Positions 1 through 12,539 of a stretch of 64,000 bases of DNA are shown here, one piece after another (positions within the stretch are counted from its first letter, which is position 1; the number at the start of each line of letters is the position of its first letter). A program made the translations under genes and the position numbers. Below the pieces are notes generated by a model that saw nothing but the letters and a program-made list of their open reading frames with translations, was not told the origin of the DNA and searched no databases. This DNA is from Neocallimastix lanati (nom. inval.) (Eukaryota > Neocallimastigomycota > Neocallimastigomycetes > Neocallimastigales > Neocallimastigaceae), in the NCBI GenBank assembly GCA_016946835.1, contig JACVTC010000056.1, positions 290,001 through 354,000 on the forward strand, given 5' to 3'.

Positions 1-1271
1 AAATAAAAAATTATAATTTATATAATATATTTTTTTGGTTTAAAGTTATAAAATAAATACCATAATATGATGAATTTGGTGCATTTCGGAAGATGTGGCG
101 TTAATAGAATTTAATACATAAATAAATAAAATAATTATAAAAATAATAATAATAAACAAAATAATTATATAAAAAAAATAATAATAATAAATAAAATAAT
201 TGTAATGATAATAAATAAGTAATTATAATATAAAATAAATGCAAATAAGTTAATAATCAATAAGGTTTTAGATATTTAAGACATTAAATAAAACATTAAA
301 TTGCTTGAATAGTAATTTTTTATATCATTTGAATCAATGGGATATCAATGAAAGAGTTTTTAAAATTATTATAAACTTAATAATTATCATATATAGAAAT
401 ATTAATAAAATATTATTATAAAAAAAAACGTTACATATATTTGAAAACCAAGATTATACACTAAATAAATAAATTTAATAAATACGATTTATGGTTGTAA
501 GTTTTTTTATTTTTATTTTATATTATTATTATTATTATTATTATTATTTATTATTATTATTATTATTATTTATTATTATTATTATTATTATAATTATTTA
601 TTTTAATATTTTTTAAATTAAAATAGGACTTTTAATATTTAATCTTATTTAAATATAATATATATTAATTTTTGTTTTACTCTATTACTGAGTGTAGTAA
701 TAGCAACTAGAATTTTATTAAAAATAAAAGTTTTTATAAGAATATTATTTAATAACATTTATTTATATTGATATTAATAAAATTTGAAGTATATAATATT
801 GATATTAATAAATTTTAAAAGTATATAATATTGATATTTATATCGATATTAATAAAGTTATAATTATATAATATTGATATTAATATTAATAAAACATTAA
901 TTATGAAGTATTAATATTGATATATTTAGTTTTATTGCTGATTTTAATAAAATATGAACCATTGATAAATGGAGTAATTTTAGTTGTTATTTAGTCAATA
1001 AAAAATAACTAAAAAATAATTTCTATTATGATTAGTTCAAATTTATAATTTTAATTTATAAAAGGTTAGAAAAATACTAATTTATAATAAATTAGTTTTT
1101 TTTTTTTATTATTTAAATCAAATTGGACCATTATACCATAATTCAATCATATTATTTTATATTATAACCATTATAATTAACTCTTTTTCCATACTTTTTG
1201 TAATTTTTAATTTAAATATATTATTTCATCAGTTCTTTTAATTATTTTTTAATTATTATTATTTTTTTTTC

Positions 1272-1395
1272 ATCAAATTCCTCCAATTCTCCTCTTGTAA
1301 TTATTATAAGTTAAGGATTCTACTATTTTTTTTATCAAATTCCTCCAATTCTCCTTTGGTAATTATTATAATTTAAGGATTCGACTATTTTTTTT
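1272..1395. repeat. 62-bp tandem duplication
   Basis: Two adjacent copies with a period of 62 bp begin at 1272 and 1334. Each starts with ATCAAATTCCTCCAATTCTC and ends in a T-run after AAGGATTC. They differ at only a few positions. The sequence is not low complexity, so this is a real local duplication rather than chance similarity. Confidence 0.8.
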
Positions 1396-1708
1396 TTTGG
1401 AAAAGGATTATTTAAGTAATTATTAAAAAATTTTGATTCGTTATATTTGTTGTATGTCTCATATTATTATAATAATTCCAATTACCCTTATGATATTTAA
1501 ATATATAGTTATTTTAAAAGTATTCTAAATATATGTAATTTATAAAAGGAAGTTTTTTTTTTTTTGGAAAAAGATTATTTAAGTAATTATTAAAAGATTT
1601 TAATACGTTATATTTCTTGTATGTCCCATATTATTATAATTCCAATTATCTTTATGATTTTATGATATTTAAGTATATAGTTATTTTTAAAGTATTCTAA
1701 ATATTTCA
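1388..1708. repeat. About 167-bp tandem duplication
   Basis: A T-run followed by GGAAAA.GATTATTTAAGTAA occurs with its GG at 1399-1400 and again at 1566-1567. In both copies the similarity continues through TTGTATGTC.CATATTATTATAA and a shared stretch ending TTCTAAATAT. The unit directly follows the 62-bp duplication and shares its T-run. This suggests successive slippage or unequal exchange at the T-tracts. Confidence 0.75.
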
Positions 1709-2161
1709 GGAAATTGTCATAATTTTTTTTTTTTTTTTTTTGTATATACTTTTAATAATAATATAAATATCAAGTATACAATTCAGAGTTAATAAAAAAA
1801 GATGAGTTATGTGTTGTATCATTTTATTCTAATGACTTTATAATAAATATATATTATTATTATTTTATTATTATTATTATTATTATTATTAGCCACTACA
1901 TTATAACATAATTTTTTTTGTTTTTGCATTTCTTATGATCTTTTGTAATACCAAACGCAATATTTGTAATACTTTAATATAAAAAATTCATTAAATAATT
2001 TATTTTAATCACAAAAATTACTAATTAAATAGTTAATTATAATTTTATAACATAAAATTAAAATATTTTTCTGAATTACGAGTAAGTGTGCGAGAGAGTG
2101 ATTAGATAGTTTTAAATGCATAATCAAGAATAATTATTTTTACTTTAATAAATATAAGTAA

Positions 2162-2175
2162 TCATAATAATAAAA

Positions 2176-2242
<67 letters not shown>
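2162..2242. repeat. (AAAT)n microsatellite
   Basis: About 20 nearly perfect AAAT units. A non-simple segment containing CTCGAACCAGGG follows within 50 bp. Confidence 0.9.
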
Positions 2243-2243
<1 letters not shown>

Positions 2244-2689
2244 ACTTCAATAAATTTAATAAATTTATCACAACAATAACTTTCTCGAACCAGGGTTATA
2301 TCATTTATTTATTTATTTTAAAAAAACAAAAAATGTTTATTAAATCATTTTATTTTTTTTTAAGGTTTAGAAAATAAAATATTTATTTGATTATTTACTA
2401 TTAATATTAATTTATTTATTAAATAAAAAATAAAAAAAAAAAATAAAAAATGTGTATGGAATTATTTTATTTTTTAAGGTTTAAAAGATAAAACAATTAA
2501 TTAATTATTATTTATTTATTTAAGATGTATAAAAAAAAAAAAATGATGTGGGGTAAAATTACTATTTTTACAACCATTTTTTGAAAATCACAACTCCCAA
2601 TGTAGTTTTATAAAAGATTTATATAAATTTTTTATTTTTTTTATTTATATATTTACGAATTTATTAAATTTAAAACTAAAAAAAATTCA

Positions 2690-3150
2690 CTGTTTCTTTC
2701 AACACCGTTGTTTTAATTTGTAATAACAAAAAGTCTTTCCAGTTATAATCCTGGAGATTGGTACTCAAGGCTAACAATACATAAGGTTTCTGGATTGGCC
2801 CTGCGACTATCTCTTGAATTTATATGGGTAATTTTTCCCTATAAATGAAGTTGGTGTTCGCTCTTTGTATCAAGTATTTCAGTTGTTAGACCATAGACCA
2901 TATAATTATTAGTGTAGATAGCACTTGATTTGTGAGGGGATTAGTGTAGTTACTCCTCCCTCGATGATGGTCCAAGAGATCATTGAAAAGAAGCCTGTCG
3001 TATAAAAGCAACGTATAAGGAATATGTTTTTCATATTAGCCTTGCTTAGAGAGGTCCGCATAGACACTGAAACGGTATAGAAAAGAATCAAATGAAAATC
3101 TGATACGTTTAAGGAAAAGAGACTGGAGACTCTATTGTCTTCCCCTTTTG
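2690..3150. other. Complex-sequence island, possible mobile-element remnant
   Basis: This is about 460 bp of visibly higher G+C sequence inside low-complexity DNA. It has no convincing protein. The 60-codon frame on the minus strand (2909-3091) matches nothing I recognise. On the plus strand a TATA-like CCCTATAAATG near 2838 lies in the middle, which is the layout expected of a long terminal repeat promoter. A solo LTR or other transposon scrap is therefore possible. I see no matching copy, no clear TG...CA ends and no target duplication, so the assignment stays open. Confidence 0.3.
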
Positions 3151-4690
<1,540 letters not shown>

Positions 4691-4699
4691 TTTTATTTT

Positions 4700-4830
4700 A
4701 AACAAAAATATTTATATATATAAAATTTACCATAACTACATTCAATTATATAACTTTTTTTCTTTTTTTTTTTTCTTTAAATATTTTTATTTTCTTTTTT
4801 ATTTTCATCTGTATTATTAGATTCAATCGT

Positions 4831-4876
<46 letters not shown>

Positions 4877-4995
4877 CATTTCCTTTTCATTTTTCCTATT
4901 TTTATCTTTTTAATTTCTTTTGACTAATCATAAATAGATAATCTTTTTCCTGAAATAGTTAAAATACGATCTTCATTTAATTCCATCATCACCTT
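4700..4995 (-). pseudogene. Unknown gene fragment, inverted copy 1
   Basis: Read on the minus strand, this segment is a diverged copy of the plus-strand fragment at 5395-5662. Shared features in the same order are GATGGAATTAAATGAAGA (AATGGAATTAAATAAAGA in the other copy), a lysine-rich stretch KEIKKIKIGK, the peptide KETIESNN, and a CSYGKF-like end. Between them lies an expanded homopolymer near 4830-4876. Frames are interrupted by several stops and shifts, so it is a relic. I do not recognise the parent family. Confidence 0.5.
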
Positions 4996-5394
4996 GTTCT
5001 TTTGTCATTTTAAGTAAGTAAATATGAATTATTTTCATCTTCCTTAAGATTAATTTTTTTTGAGAAAAATCATCAAATTGAGAATTTTTATTATTATTTT
5101 ATGCTCTTGATAATTATTTTTCTAAAGTATTATATGTATATTTTGTAATGATTATGACAATGGAAGTAATTATGAAGATGATCTAAACTGAAAAAATAAT
5201 ATATTTTAATGAAAGATTAATTAAAAAAAATCATCTTCAAGAATCATTAAATAAAGAGTTTTCAATTGAAACAAGGGTAGAAATGTAAATATATATTTTT
5301 TATATTAAATTATTTAATAATTAAATTTTTAAATATCTTTTTATAAGTGATTACTTTTTATAATAATCTAAATATATATATATAAATGTCAAAA

Positions 5395-5662
5395 TACTAA
5401 GTGAAAATGGAATTAAATAAAGAGAATCTATTTATGAGAATTCAAAAGGAATTAAGAAGATAAAAATAAGAAAAATACAATGGAAACTGAAAATGATAAT
5501 AATAGTCAAGAAAAAACAAGTAAAGAGACTATTGAATCTAATAATATAAATAAAAATATAGAAGAAAATAAAATATTTAAAAGATGTAGTTATGATAAAT
5601 TTTCAAAATCATTTAGTAATTTTGAGGATACTAATCTTGAAAATATCAAAAGTTATATTTAA
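5395..5662 (+). pseudogene. Unknown gene fragment, inverted copy 2
   Basis: This is the better preserved of two copies facing opposite ways. A 60-codon frame runs 5480-5662 and encodes a hydrophilic, asparagine/glutamate-rich peptide with KETIESNN and CSYDKF, both shared with the minus-strand copy. Upstream, in another frame, it retains SIYENSKGIKKIKI, matching SIYD.SKEIKKIKI in the partner. No start region, domain or partner gene is visible. It could be one exon of a larger, decayed gene. The family is unknown to me. Confidence 0.45.
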
Positions 5663-5669
5663 TAAAACC

Positions 5670-7160
5670 TAACTATTCAAATTCAATAAAATTAATAATC
5701 AAAAATATTACAATACTAAATATTTGAAAATATAATTATTTTGCTTCTATGCTATCATTAAAATTATCAGTATTTATCAGATTTTAATTATTGTTTTTAA
5801 TGGTTAACATTAAACTATTATTTACATTAAAAAGAATTTAATAATGTTATAATTTTATTTTTCATATTTTTCATAAAGATCTATTAATATATTAATATTA
5901 TAGATATTTTATTTTATTTTCTATATATATTTACTTTAAAATCATATATATATATATAATAAAATAAATATAAATTGATATTTTGCTTTATTTATGAATT
6001 ATTACTTCTGTTTTTTTTTTTTTTTTGGTATATTTATTTTATATTATTATTATTGTTATTATTAACATTGATTTTATTATTTAATATGAGTATTTTATTG
6101 ACAAATTAATATAATTTTTATTTTATTTTATTTTATTTTTTTGAATTTAACAATGATGAATAATAAAATAAATATAATTTTTTATTATATATTTATATTT
6201 GTATTTATTTATGTAAATTTATTTATTGCCTATATATTATTTATGGTATTTATTTATTCATTCATTTGTATTTATATATATATAATTAATACAAAATATT
6301 TAAAAATATTATGTTAAAAAAAAAAAAAATTAAATTTGTATAATTTGTAAATTAAAAACAAATTTTAAAATATATTATTTAGTTAAAATAATCGACATAA
6401 TATTTGTTATGCAAGGATAATATATTTATATTTATATTTTAAAAAAAAACAAGAACAAAAAATAAAAAAAAAAAAAAAGAAAAAATCAGAATTACACAAG
6501 GCAAAATTGTCAAATAATATTAGTTAATCTATAACCAATAATTTCTTATGTTAATAATATAAAATTTTAAGTTTATAATTAAAAAAAAAAAATTTTTTTA
6601 TTGACTAAATTTGGATTTATGTCAACTACTAATTACCAAAAACGTTTTTTTTTTGTTCTGATTATTTTACTTAACAATAATAACAATAATAAAATTCTGG
6701 CTTTAACCATGATAAATTTTTGATATTTAATTAAACCTAAATTAAATAATGGTGAAAAATTATCCTAATAGTATATTAATTATAAAAAAAAAAAAAAAAA
6801 AATTAGTTAGTGATAAACTAATGTTAACATTTTTATGATACATAATTTTTAATAATATTCAATAAATTAAATTAATTTTAAAATATATTATTTATATATA
6901 ATATATTTATATTTATATATATTAAAGAGTTAAGTGAAAAGTTTATTAAGAATTATGAAATATTTTATTTATTTATATTTATTTTGAAATATATAAAATA
7001 AGAGTAAAATCCCTTCAAAATAAAGTTCAATAATAAATAAGTAAATTATAAAAAAAAAAATAAATTAAAAAAAATAATTAAATAAATAAAAAAAATAAGT
7101 AAATAAATTAAGTAAATTTAAAAGAAAATTCATAAAAAGTAAAATCGACTAGAACATATA
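5670..7160. other. Intergenic stretch upstream of the symporter
   Basis: No coding signal. It contains many A and T runs and TATATA tracts. The last 150 bp before the ATG at 7168 are A-rich with little G, typical of 5' leaders in such genomes. No specific regulatory motif can be supported. Confidence 0.55.
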
Positions 7161-7167
7161 ATACAAA

Positions 7168-8433
7168 ATGGCAGATATTAATCCAATTGAAGAAAAAACT
7201 TTTTCTTCATACATTCACGATAAAAAAAATAAAGAAACATGGAAAAAGACTTTATTATGGATTGCTGCACTCGTAATAGGTATAGTATTAGGATTATTGG
7301 GTGTTGATTGGCTTAATAAGTTAATGGATTTTATTGCAACGGTCTATACCAGGTTATTCAAATTATTGGCTGTACCTACAATCGTATTATCAGTAATTAC
7401 AACTTTTGCTACTTTTGGTTCGAAGGGATCTGGAAAGATCTTCGGACATACTATAGTATATACATTATTGACAACCTTTTCAGCAGCTATTGTAGCAGCT
7501 GTGCTTTTTGTATTGATATCTCCTGGTAATCTTCCTGCAGATCTCATCAGTAAGGGTGACAGTACTGTAAAAGAGGAAACCAAAGACAATGAGTCATATT
7601 ATAATCATATACTTGGTGTTATACCAGACAATATCATTCGTCCATTCCTTGAAGGTAATGTACTTTCTTTATTGATTCTTGCTTTTGCTGGTGGTATTGG
7701 ATTGTCAAAGCTTTCTGAAAGTGAAAATAAGGATGCTCTTATTAAGATTCTTAAGGGTCTTCAGGAGTTACTTTTCCTTCTTATCCGTGGACTCATCTGG
7801 ACTCTTCCTCTTGGTATCATAGCTTTTGCAGCCCAATTATCAGCCCAATTATCTGCAGGTATCGTAGCAGACTCAATCGGAAAATATGTCATCGTAGTTT
7901 TGGTTGGAAATGCTATTCAATTCTTTATTGTATTACCAATCTTCCTTCTTATCCGTAGATTGAATCCTATTCATGTATTTAGAAAGATGACACCTGCCCT
8001 CTTAATGGCACTCTTTACTAAGAGTAGTGCAGCTACTTTACCTGTCACTATGAATACTGCCGAACAAAGATTAGGAGTTAAGAGTAAAATCGCTCGTTTT
8101 GTATTACCTATTTGTACAACTATCAATATGAATGGTTGTGCCGCCTTTATCCTTGCAACCTCATTATTTGTATTAAAGAATGGAGGTACAACAATTAACT
8201 TTTTAACAATTTTATTGTGGATTCTTATCTCAGTTGTATCAGCTATTGGTAATGCTGGTGTACCTATGGGATGTTATTTCTTGACATTATCATTGATGAC
8301 TGGTGTTAATGCTCCTGTTGGTATTTTAGGTATTATCTTACCAATTTACACTATTATTGATATGATCGAAACCGCTGAAAATGTTTGGTCAGATTCATGT
8401 GTTTGTGCTATGGTTGATCATGATATAGAATAA
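7168..8433 (+). CDS. Dicarboxylate/amino acid:cation symporter (DAACS/SLC1 family)
   Basis: A 421-residue secondary transporter with no intron, the usual length for bacterial DAACS proteins. Family signatures are all present in order: LFTKSSAATLP (282-292) of the first re-entrant hairpin, NMNGCAAF (320-327) in TM7 in place of NMDGTA, GNAGVPMG (361-368) in hairpin 2, and DMIETAENVWSD (398-409) in TM8. The residues matching GltPh D394, T398, N401 and D405 are D398, T402, N405 and D409. The position of the substrate-binding arginine (R397) is glutamate 401. Glutamate is also found there in SstT serine/threonine transporters, so neutral or other substrates are more likely than aspartate. It lies alone and probably acts at the plasma membrane. 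Intronless structure and bacterial-type motifs suggest horizontal transfer, which is inference. Confidence 0.9.
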   Translation: MADINPIEEKTFSSYIHDKKNKETWKKTLLWIAALVIGIVLGLLGVDWLNKLMDFIATVYTRLFKLLAVPTIVLSVITTFATFGSKGSGKIFGHTIVYTLLTTFSAAIVAAVLFVLISPGNLPADLISKGDSTVKEETKDNESYYNHILGVIPDNIIRPFLEGNVLSLLILAFAGGIGLSKLSESENKDALIKILKGLQELLFLLIRGLIWTLPLGIIAFAAQLSAQLSAGIVADSIGKYVIVVLVGNAIQFFIVLPIFLLIRRLNPIHVFRKMTPALLMALFTKSSAATLPVTMNTAEQRLGVKSKIARFVLPICTTINMNGCAAFILATSLFVLKNGGTTINFLTILLWILISVVSAIGNAGVPMGCYFLTLSLMTGVNAPVGILGIILPIYTIIDMIETAENVWSDSCVCAMVDHDIE

Positions 8434-8439
8434 AAAAAA

Positions 8440-8953
8440 ATTATTTTAATTCATAGTAATAAAAATAAAAATAATAAAAGAATAGATAGGAATAAGATTT
8501 ACTATTTATTAGACTAATTTTGGAAATTTAAATTAAAAAAAAAAAAATTAAAAAAAAAAAAAAATTAAAAAAAAAAAAAAAATTAAAAAAGAATTAAAAA
8601 AAAAATTATTTAATATTAAAGATTTATTTATTATAATTTTACACAAATACACAAATATTTAAGTTAAATATAATCTCTATTGTTCAATAAAATAATTTAA
8701 ACTCTATTATCCAATAAAATAATTAAACTCTATTATTCAATAAAATCATTTAAAATAATTTAAACTCGTTTATTTATAAAATAAATAAATAAAAAATATA
8801 TAAAAATAATCATAAAATGACAAATTATATTTTATTTAATTATGTGTTAGTTTTTATATAAAAGATTATTTTAATAAATCTTAATAAAATATTATTTATT
8901 TTTCCTTTCTATTCTATTAATAAAAAAGTTTATTATCTTTACAAAAAAAAAAA
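8440..8953. other. Intergenic, 3' of the symporter
   Basis: No coding signal. Four A-runs separated by TT occur at 8535-8610. A short unit ending TCTATT.T.CAATAAAAT is repeated three times between about 8670 and 8745. A poly(A) run directly abuts the 97-bp repeat at 8954. Confidence 0.55.
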
Positions 8954-9050
8954 AAAAAGCAGTATAGTATTCGTTTTTTATTTTTAATACATCTTAGAGT
9001 TAAGAATCTCCTAGATTTAACTCTATGAAAATATAAAATCAACTAAAATA
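8954..9050. repeat. 97-bp direct repeat, left copy
   Basis: This segment is nearly identical to 15664-15760 in the same orientation, with about four mismatches by eye. Both contain ACATCTTAGAGTTAAGAATC and ATATAAAATCAACTAAAATA. Outside the unit the sequences diverge completely. The right copy belongs to the cysteine-rich relic on the minus strand, so this copy is a detached scrap of the same gene family. Confidence 0.88.
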
Positions 9051-9162
9051 CGCGTTTTTAATATTTTTATCCTATATTAAATATAATAAATACTATTTCA
9101 TTCATTTTAATACATTTTTTTCATTTTTATATTTTTTTTTCATTTTTCATTTCATTATTATC

Positions 9163-9245
<83 letters not shown>

Positions 9246-9870
9246 AAAATATTTATTTATCTGTCTACATTTAATTTTTTTTATTAATTTTAATATTTCA
9301 TATTCTTTTAAAAAGAATGTACTGTAAATAATATATTCTTTATTACTTTAAATATCTTATTTATAATTAATCAATAATAATAGTAAATTAATAATTTGCT
9401 AAAACATATAAAATAAAATTTTATTTATTAATATTTCTTTTCATAGTTTTAATACCTATACTATTTTTCCATAATATATATAAAGAAATTTATAGTAAGT
9501 TCATTAAATCTATGTTATTTAATTTAAAATGCTTGATTTTTATATTAATATTTATTTAAAATTTTTATATAAATATTTTTATTAAACAATAAAAATAATA
9601 TAAATATGTTAAAAAAAAAAAAAAATAGAAGTTTTTCAAATCATTTAATAATTTAAAGCAAATAAATGATATTAATATGATATTTATTAATAAAAATATT
9701 ATTGAATAAAAAAAAAAAAAAAATAAAAAAAATTGTTTTTGTTTTTGTTTTTATTATATATATTATATTTAACTGTACTTTATTATAATAATATTATAAG
9801 ATATATATATTTATTATAAATTTAAATAAAGGAAAATAATAAATTGATAATTTTTTTTTTTTTCATTGAC
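9051..9870. other. Gene-free AT-rich stretch
   Basis: Low-complexity DNA with an (ATT)n array running into a 38-bp poly(T) at about 9164-9241. No coding signal is seen before the 3' end of the ankyrin-SecA relic. Confidence 0.6.
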
Positions 9871-9873
9871 AGT

Positions 9874-12530
9874 TTAACCTAATTGATTTTTAAATTTTTC
9901 AATAATTTCAATAATAATGTTGTTTTCATTACTCTTATGGTGAGGATCATGAGATCGCTTAATTTTAATTTCTTCTAAAAAGTATTCCAAATGGCCAATA
10001 AGTAAGATGTGTTCATTATCGGAGGAAGAAAAACTATTTTTAGAAATTTTTTTCAGAATAATAATCAGACCATAATTGGCCAATATTCTTCATTAACAAT
10101 TAATTGGGAATATGGTTCCATGTCATATTGTATGATATTTTTAATATTTTTGGATTGGCGAAAGAGTTTAACAAAAGACGTTTAAAATCAAAGAATTTTT
10201 GAAGTTGTTTGAAAGATATTTTTTTTCTTTTTCTGAATATGCAATTCTTCTTTTTGATTCATATTCCATATAATTATTTCTTATTTTATAGTAATAATCG
10301 ATTATACCATTTCTTTCATTTTCAAAGCTTGGATGACTTATGAATGACATGACAAGTAATTCTTTAACAAAAGATTTATCTTTGGAAAATATTATTTTTT
10401 TCTCTTCCTTGTTGACCTTGTCTTCCTGCTCTACCAATTCCTTGAAACTCTACTCTAGAATTTAAAGGGAAAAATCTAAAAATCACGTATAAACCCCCAA
10501 CATTCAAAGCTTCCTTACTTAATATAATATCTGTTCCTCGTCCTGCGGCGTTGGTAGAAATTAATATATTACCAAGTTGTCCAGCTTTTTCAAATATATA
10601 ATCTTCCTTTTCCTTTTGAGCATCATTTAATACAAATGGGTTCAAACCGAGATTCTTCAGCAAATATGAAAACTCTATACTTTCTTGTAAACTTTCTAAT
10701 AGAATTAACATGAGTTGTTTCACAATATTATCCATAATTATTTCTATTATACGATTTATATTTAAGTGTTTTGCTTTCATAAACTTCTGCTTCCTCTATA
10801 ACTAATTTTTCTTCAAAATTTCTTGGTAAGGTATATAAATCGACGTCATATATTTTACTAATTTCTTTTTTTTGTTCTATTTCTTCTCCAATAGTTCCAG
10901 TTAGCCCAAAAAGAGTTTGGTAGTTTTGGAAATAGGCAGGGTGTGAAATACATCCAATAATTGATGATTCTTCCTCAGGAATCAATCCCTCTTTTACTTC
11001 AATAAATTCATGTACACTTCCACTTAATCGACAACCATGTTGAATTCTACCTGTGTCACTTGAAATAAGTTGTACTTCCTTTTTTTTGTAACTATTCATT
11101 GAATCCTACAATGTAATCTTTATTTATGGTATTTCTCAAGGCTTCCTTTGCCGCTTGAATCTAATTTTTTTTTTTTTATCTTTAATTTGAAGTAATTCGT
11201 TTTGATGAATATCTCCTTCATATTGATTTATAATTTCTCTTAATTTAGTAACAGTAGGGAAAACTGTATTATTAGCATAATTAAATATTGGAACGTATAC
11301 CCAATTATAATGATATTTTGATGTATATGTAATTCGAGCACTATTCAAGGCAGTATCTAAGAACGAGTTATCACATTCGTCAATAATAGCGCTATGATAT
11401 TTTCTTTTAACTAATTGATTTCTACCTAGTGGTTAATGTGAGGATCACTGAATGACTGAATGGCTTTCATTATTATTTTGGGTAACTTTTTATGATATTT
11501 AGTCTTTTTACAAAGTTCTTGGTAACAATCAATTCTTCCAGAATAAAGTACCGTATAATAGCAATTATTTCAGTAACAGTCGGTAATAGTGGTAGTAGCA
11601 TTTTTTTTTTTAATAATGATTTAGTACATAAAATTGAATTAATGGAAGAAAAATGGAGAGGTGTTTTTCCATCTGGTCTTTGAATATCAATGTAGGGAAT
11701 AATCATATCAGTTTTAAGTAACTTTTTTAAGTATTCGTCATTGGAATTTTGACAAATAATATGTAAAAAGGACTGTTACTGTTCTTTTTATCCAATATAT
11801 CCATTTTACCAGTTAATAATAATATCCTCTTAGCAATGTTAGGCATATTATATAAGCAAGTGTAATATAAATAAGTTTTATTGAGTTCATTTGTGTAATT
11901 GATATCACCTATTTTATGTGGATGATTCAATAATAAATTGAGCATATCTTGGTCTTTATTTAATAATGCCATTAAAAATGGAGTCATACCATTGTATGAT
12001 GGTGTGGAAAAATCAGATGCATTTAATTTTATTAGTTTTGAAACCATGTTTATATTACCCGTGGTTACAGACATTAATTCTATTGATATACCCGAATATG
12101 ATTTTGATTGAAAATCGGTTTCTCCTATAGACTAGTAATCGCACAATAAAGCTTTATATTGTCCAATGGACAATCCTAAATAATCCTTAATATCTGTGTA
12201 TTTTTTATTTATAACTGAAGTAATTAATTTGCTTTTATTAATAACATAATTATATTTAACCAAATCACTTAAAAGATCACCATGAACTGGGGAATTAATT
12301 ATTTTGGATTCAATACAGCAGTAGTCATTGTTATTATTATTAATTATACTTTGATATAAATCTTCATCAATGATATCTTCAATTAAAATTAAATTTTTAT
12401 TCATATCAACACAACATCCTCCTCTTAATTCTAACTTGAATACTGAATCAGAAGATATATTAAAAGCTAAGGATTGTAATTTCAATTCATAATCAAGATT
12501 TATGGCACTAATTACTTCTTCTTGTAGTCC
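9874..12530 (-). pseudogene. Ankyrin-repeat / SecA-like helicase pseudogene
   Basis: Reading leftwards from 12530, the first part is an unassigned acidic N-terminal region, then ankyrin repeats at about 12074-11480 (NGMTPFLMALLNKDQDMLN, then DGKTPLHFSS). After these come pieces matching the SecA motor core. They are a Walker B-like IIDECDNSFLDTALNSARI near 11390-11335, GLTGTIGEEIEQ near 10905, then KAGQLGNILISTNAAGRGTD and VGGLYVI near 10590-10480, and IGRAGRQGQQG near 10420. The spacing follows SecA, where the corresponding motifs are VDEVDS, MTGTA, ATNMAGRGTDI and GRAGRQGD. A Walker A region is not visible between the ankyrins and the DECD motif. At least five frames are needed and stops intervene, so the gene is dead. 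Bacterial or organelle-derived SecA fused to ankyrins would be very unusual for a fungus. Confidence 0.75.
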
Positions 12531-12539
12531 ATTAATTTA

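Larger units (their letters stand above)
1..2690. other. Gene-free AT-rich stretch
   Basis: No reading frame or splice pattern supports a gene here. The stretch holds (ATT)n runs near 520-590 and 1855-1890, a long (AAAT)n array at 2162-2242, several homopolymers, and the tandem duplications listed separately between 1272 and 1708. A short non-simple segment at 78-102 has an inverted partner near 4277-4301. Confidence 0.6.

Noticed and set aside
2275-2305. Possible tRNA T-arm (GGTTCGAG on the minus strand)
   Set aside because: The flanking bases do not form the 5-bp stem and no acceptor or anticodon arm follows.
2909-3091. 60-codon minus-strand frame
   Set aside because: No recognisable motif; the island looks more like a mobile-element remnant than a gene.
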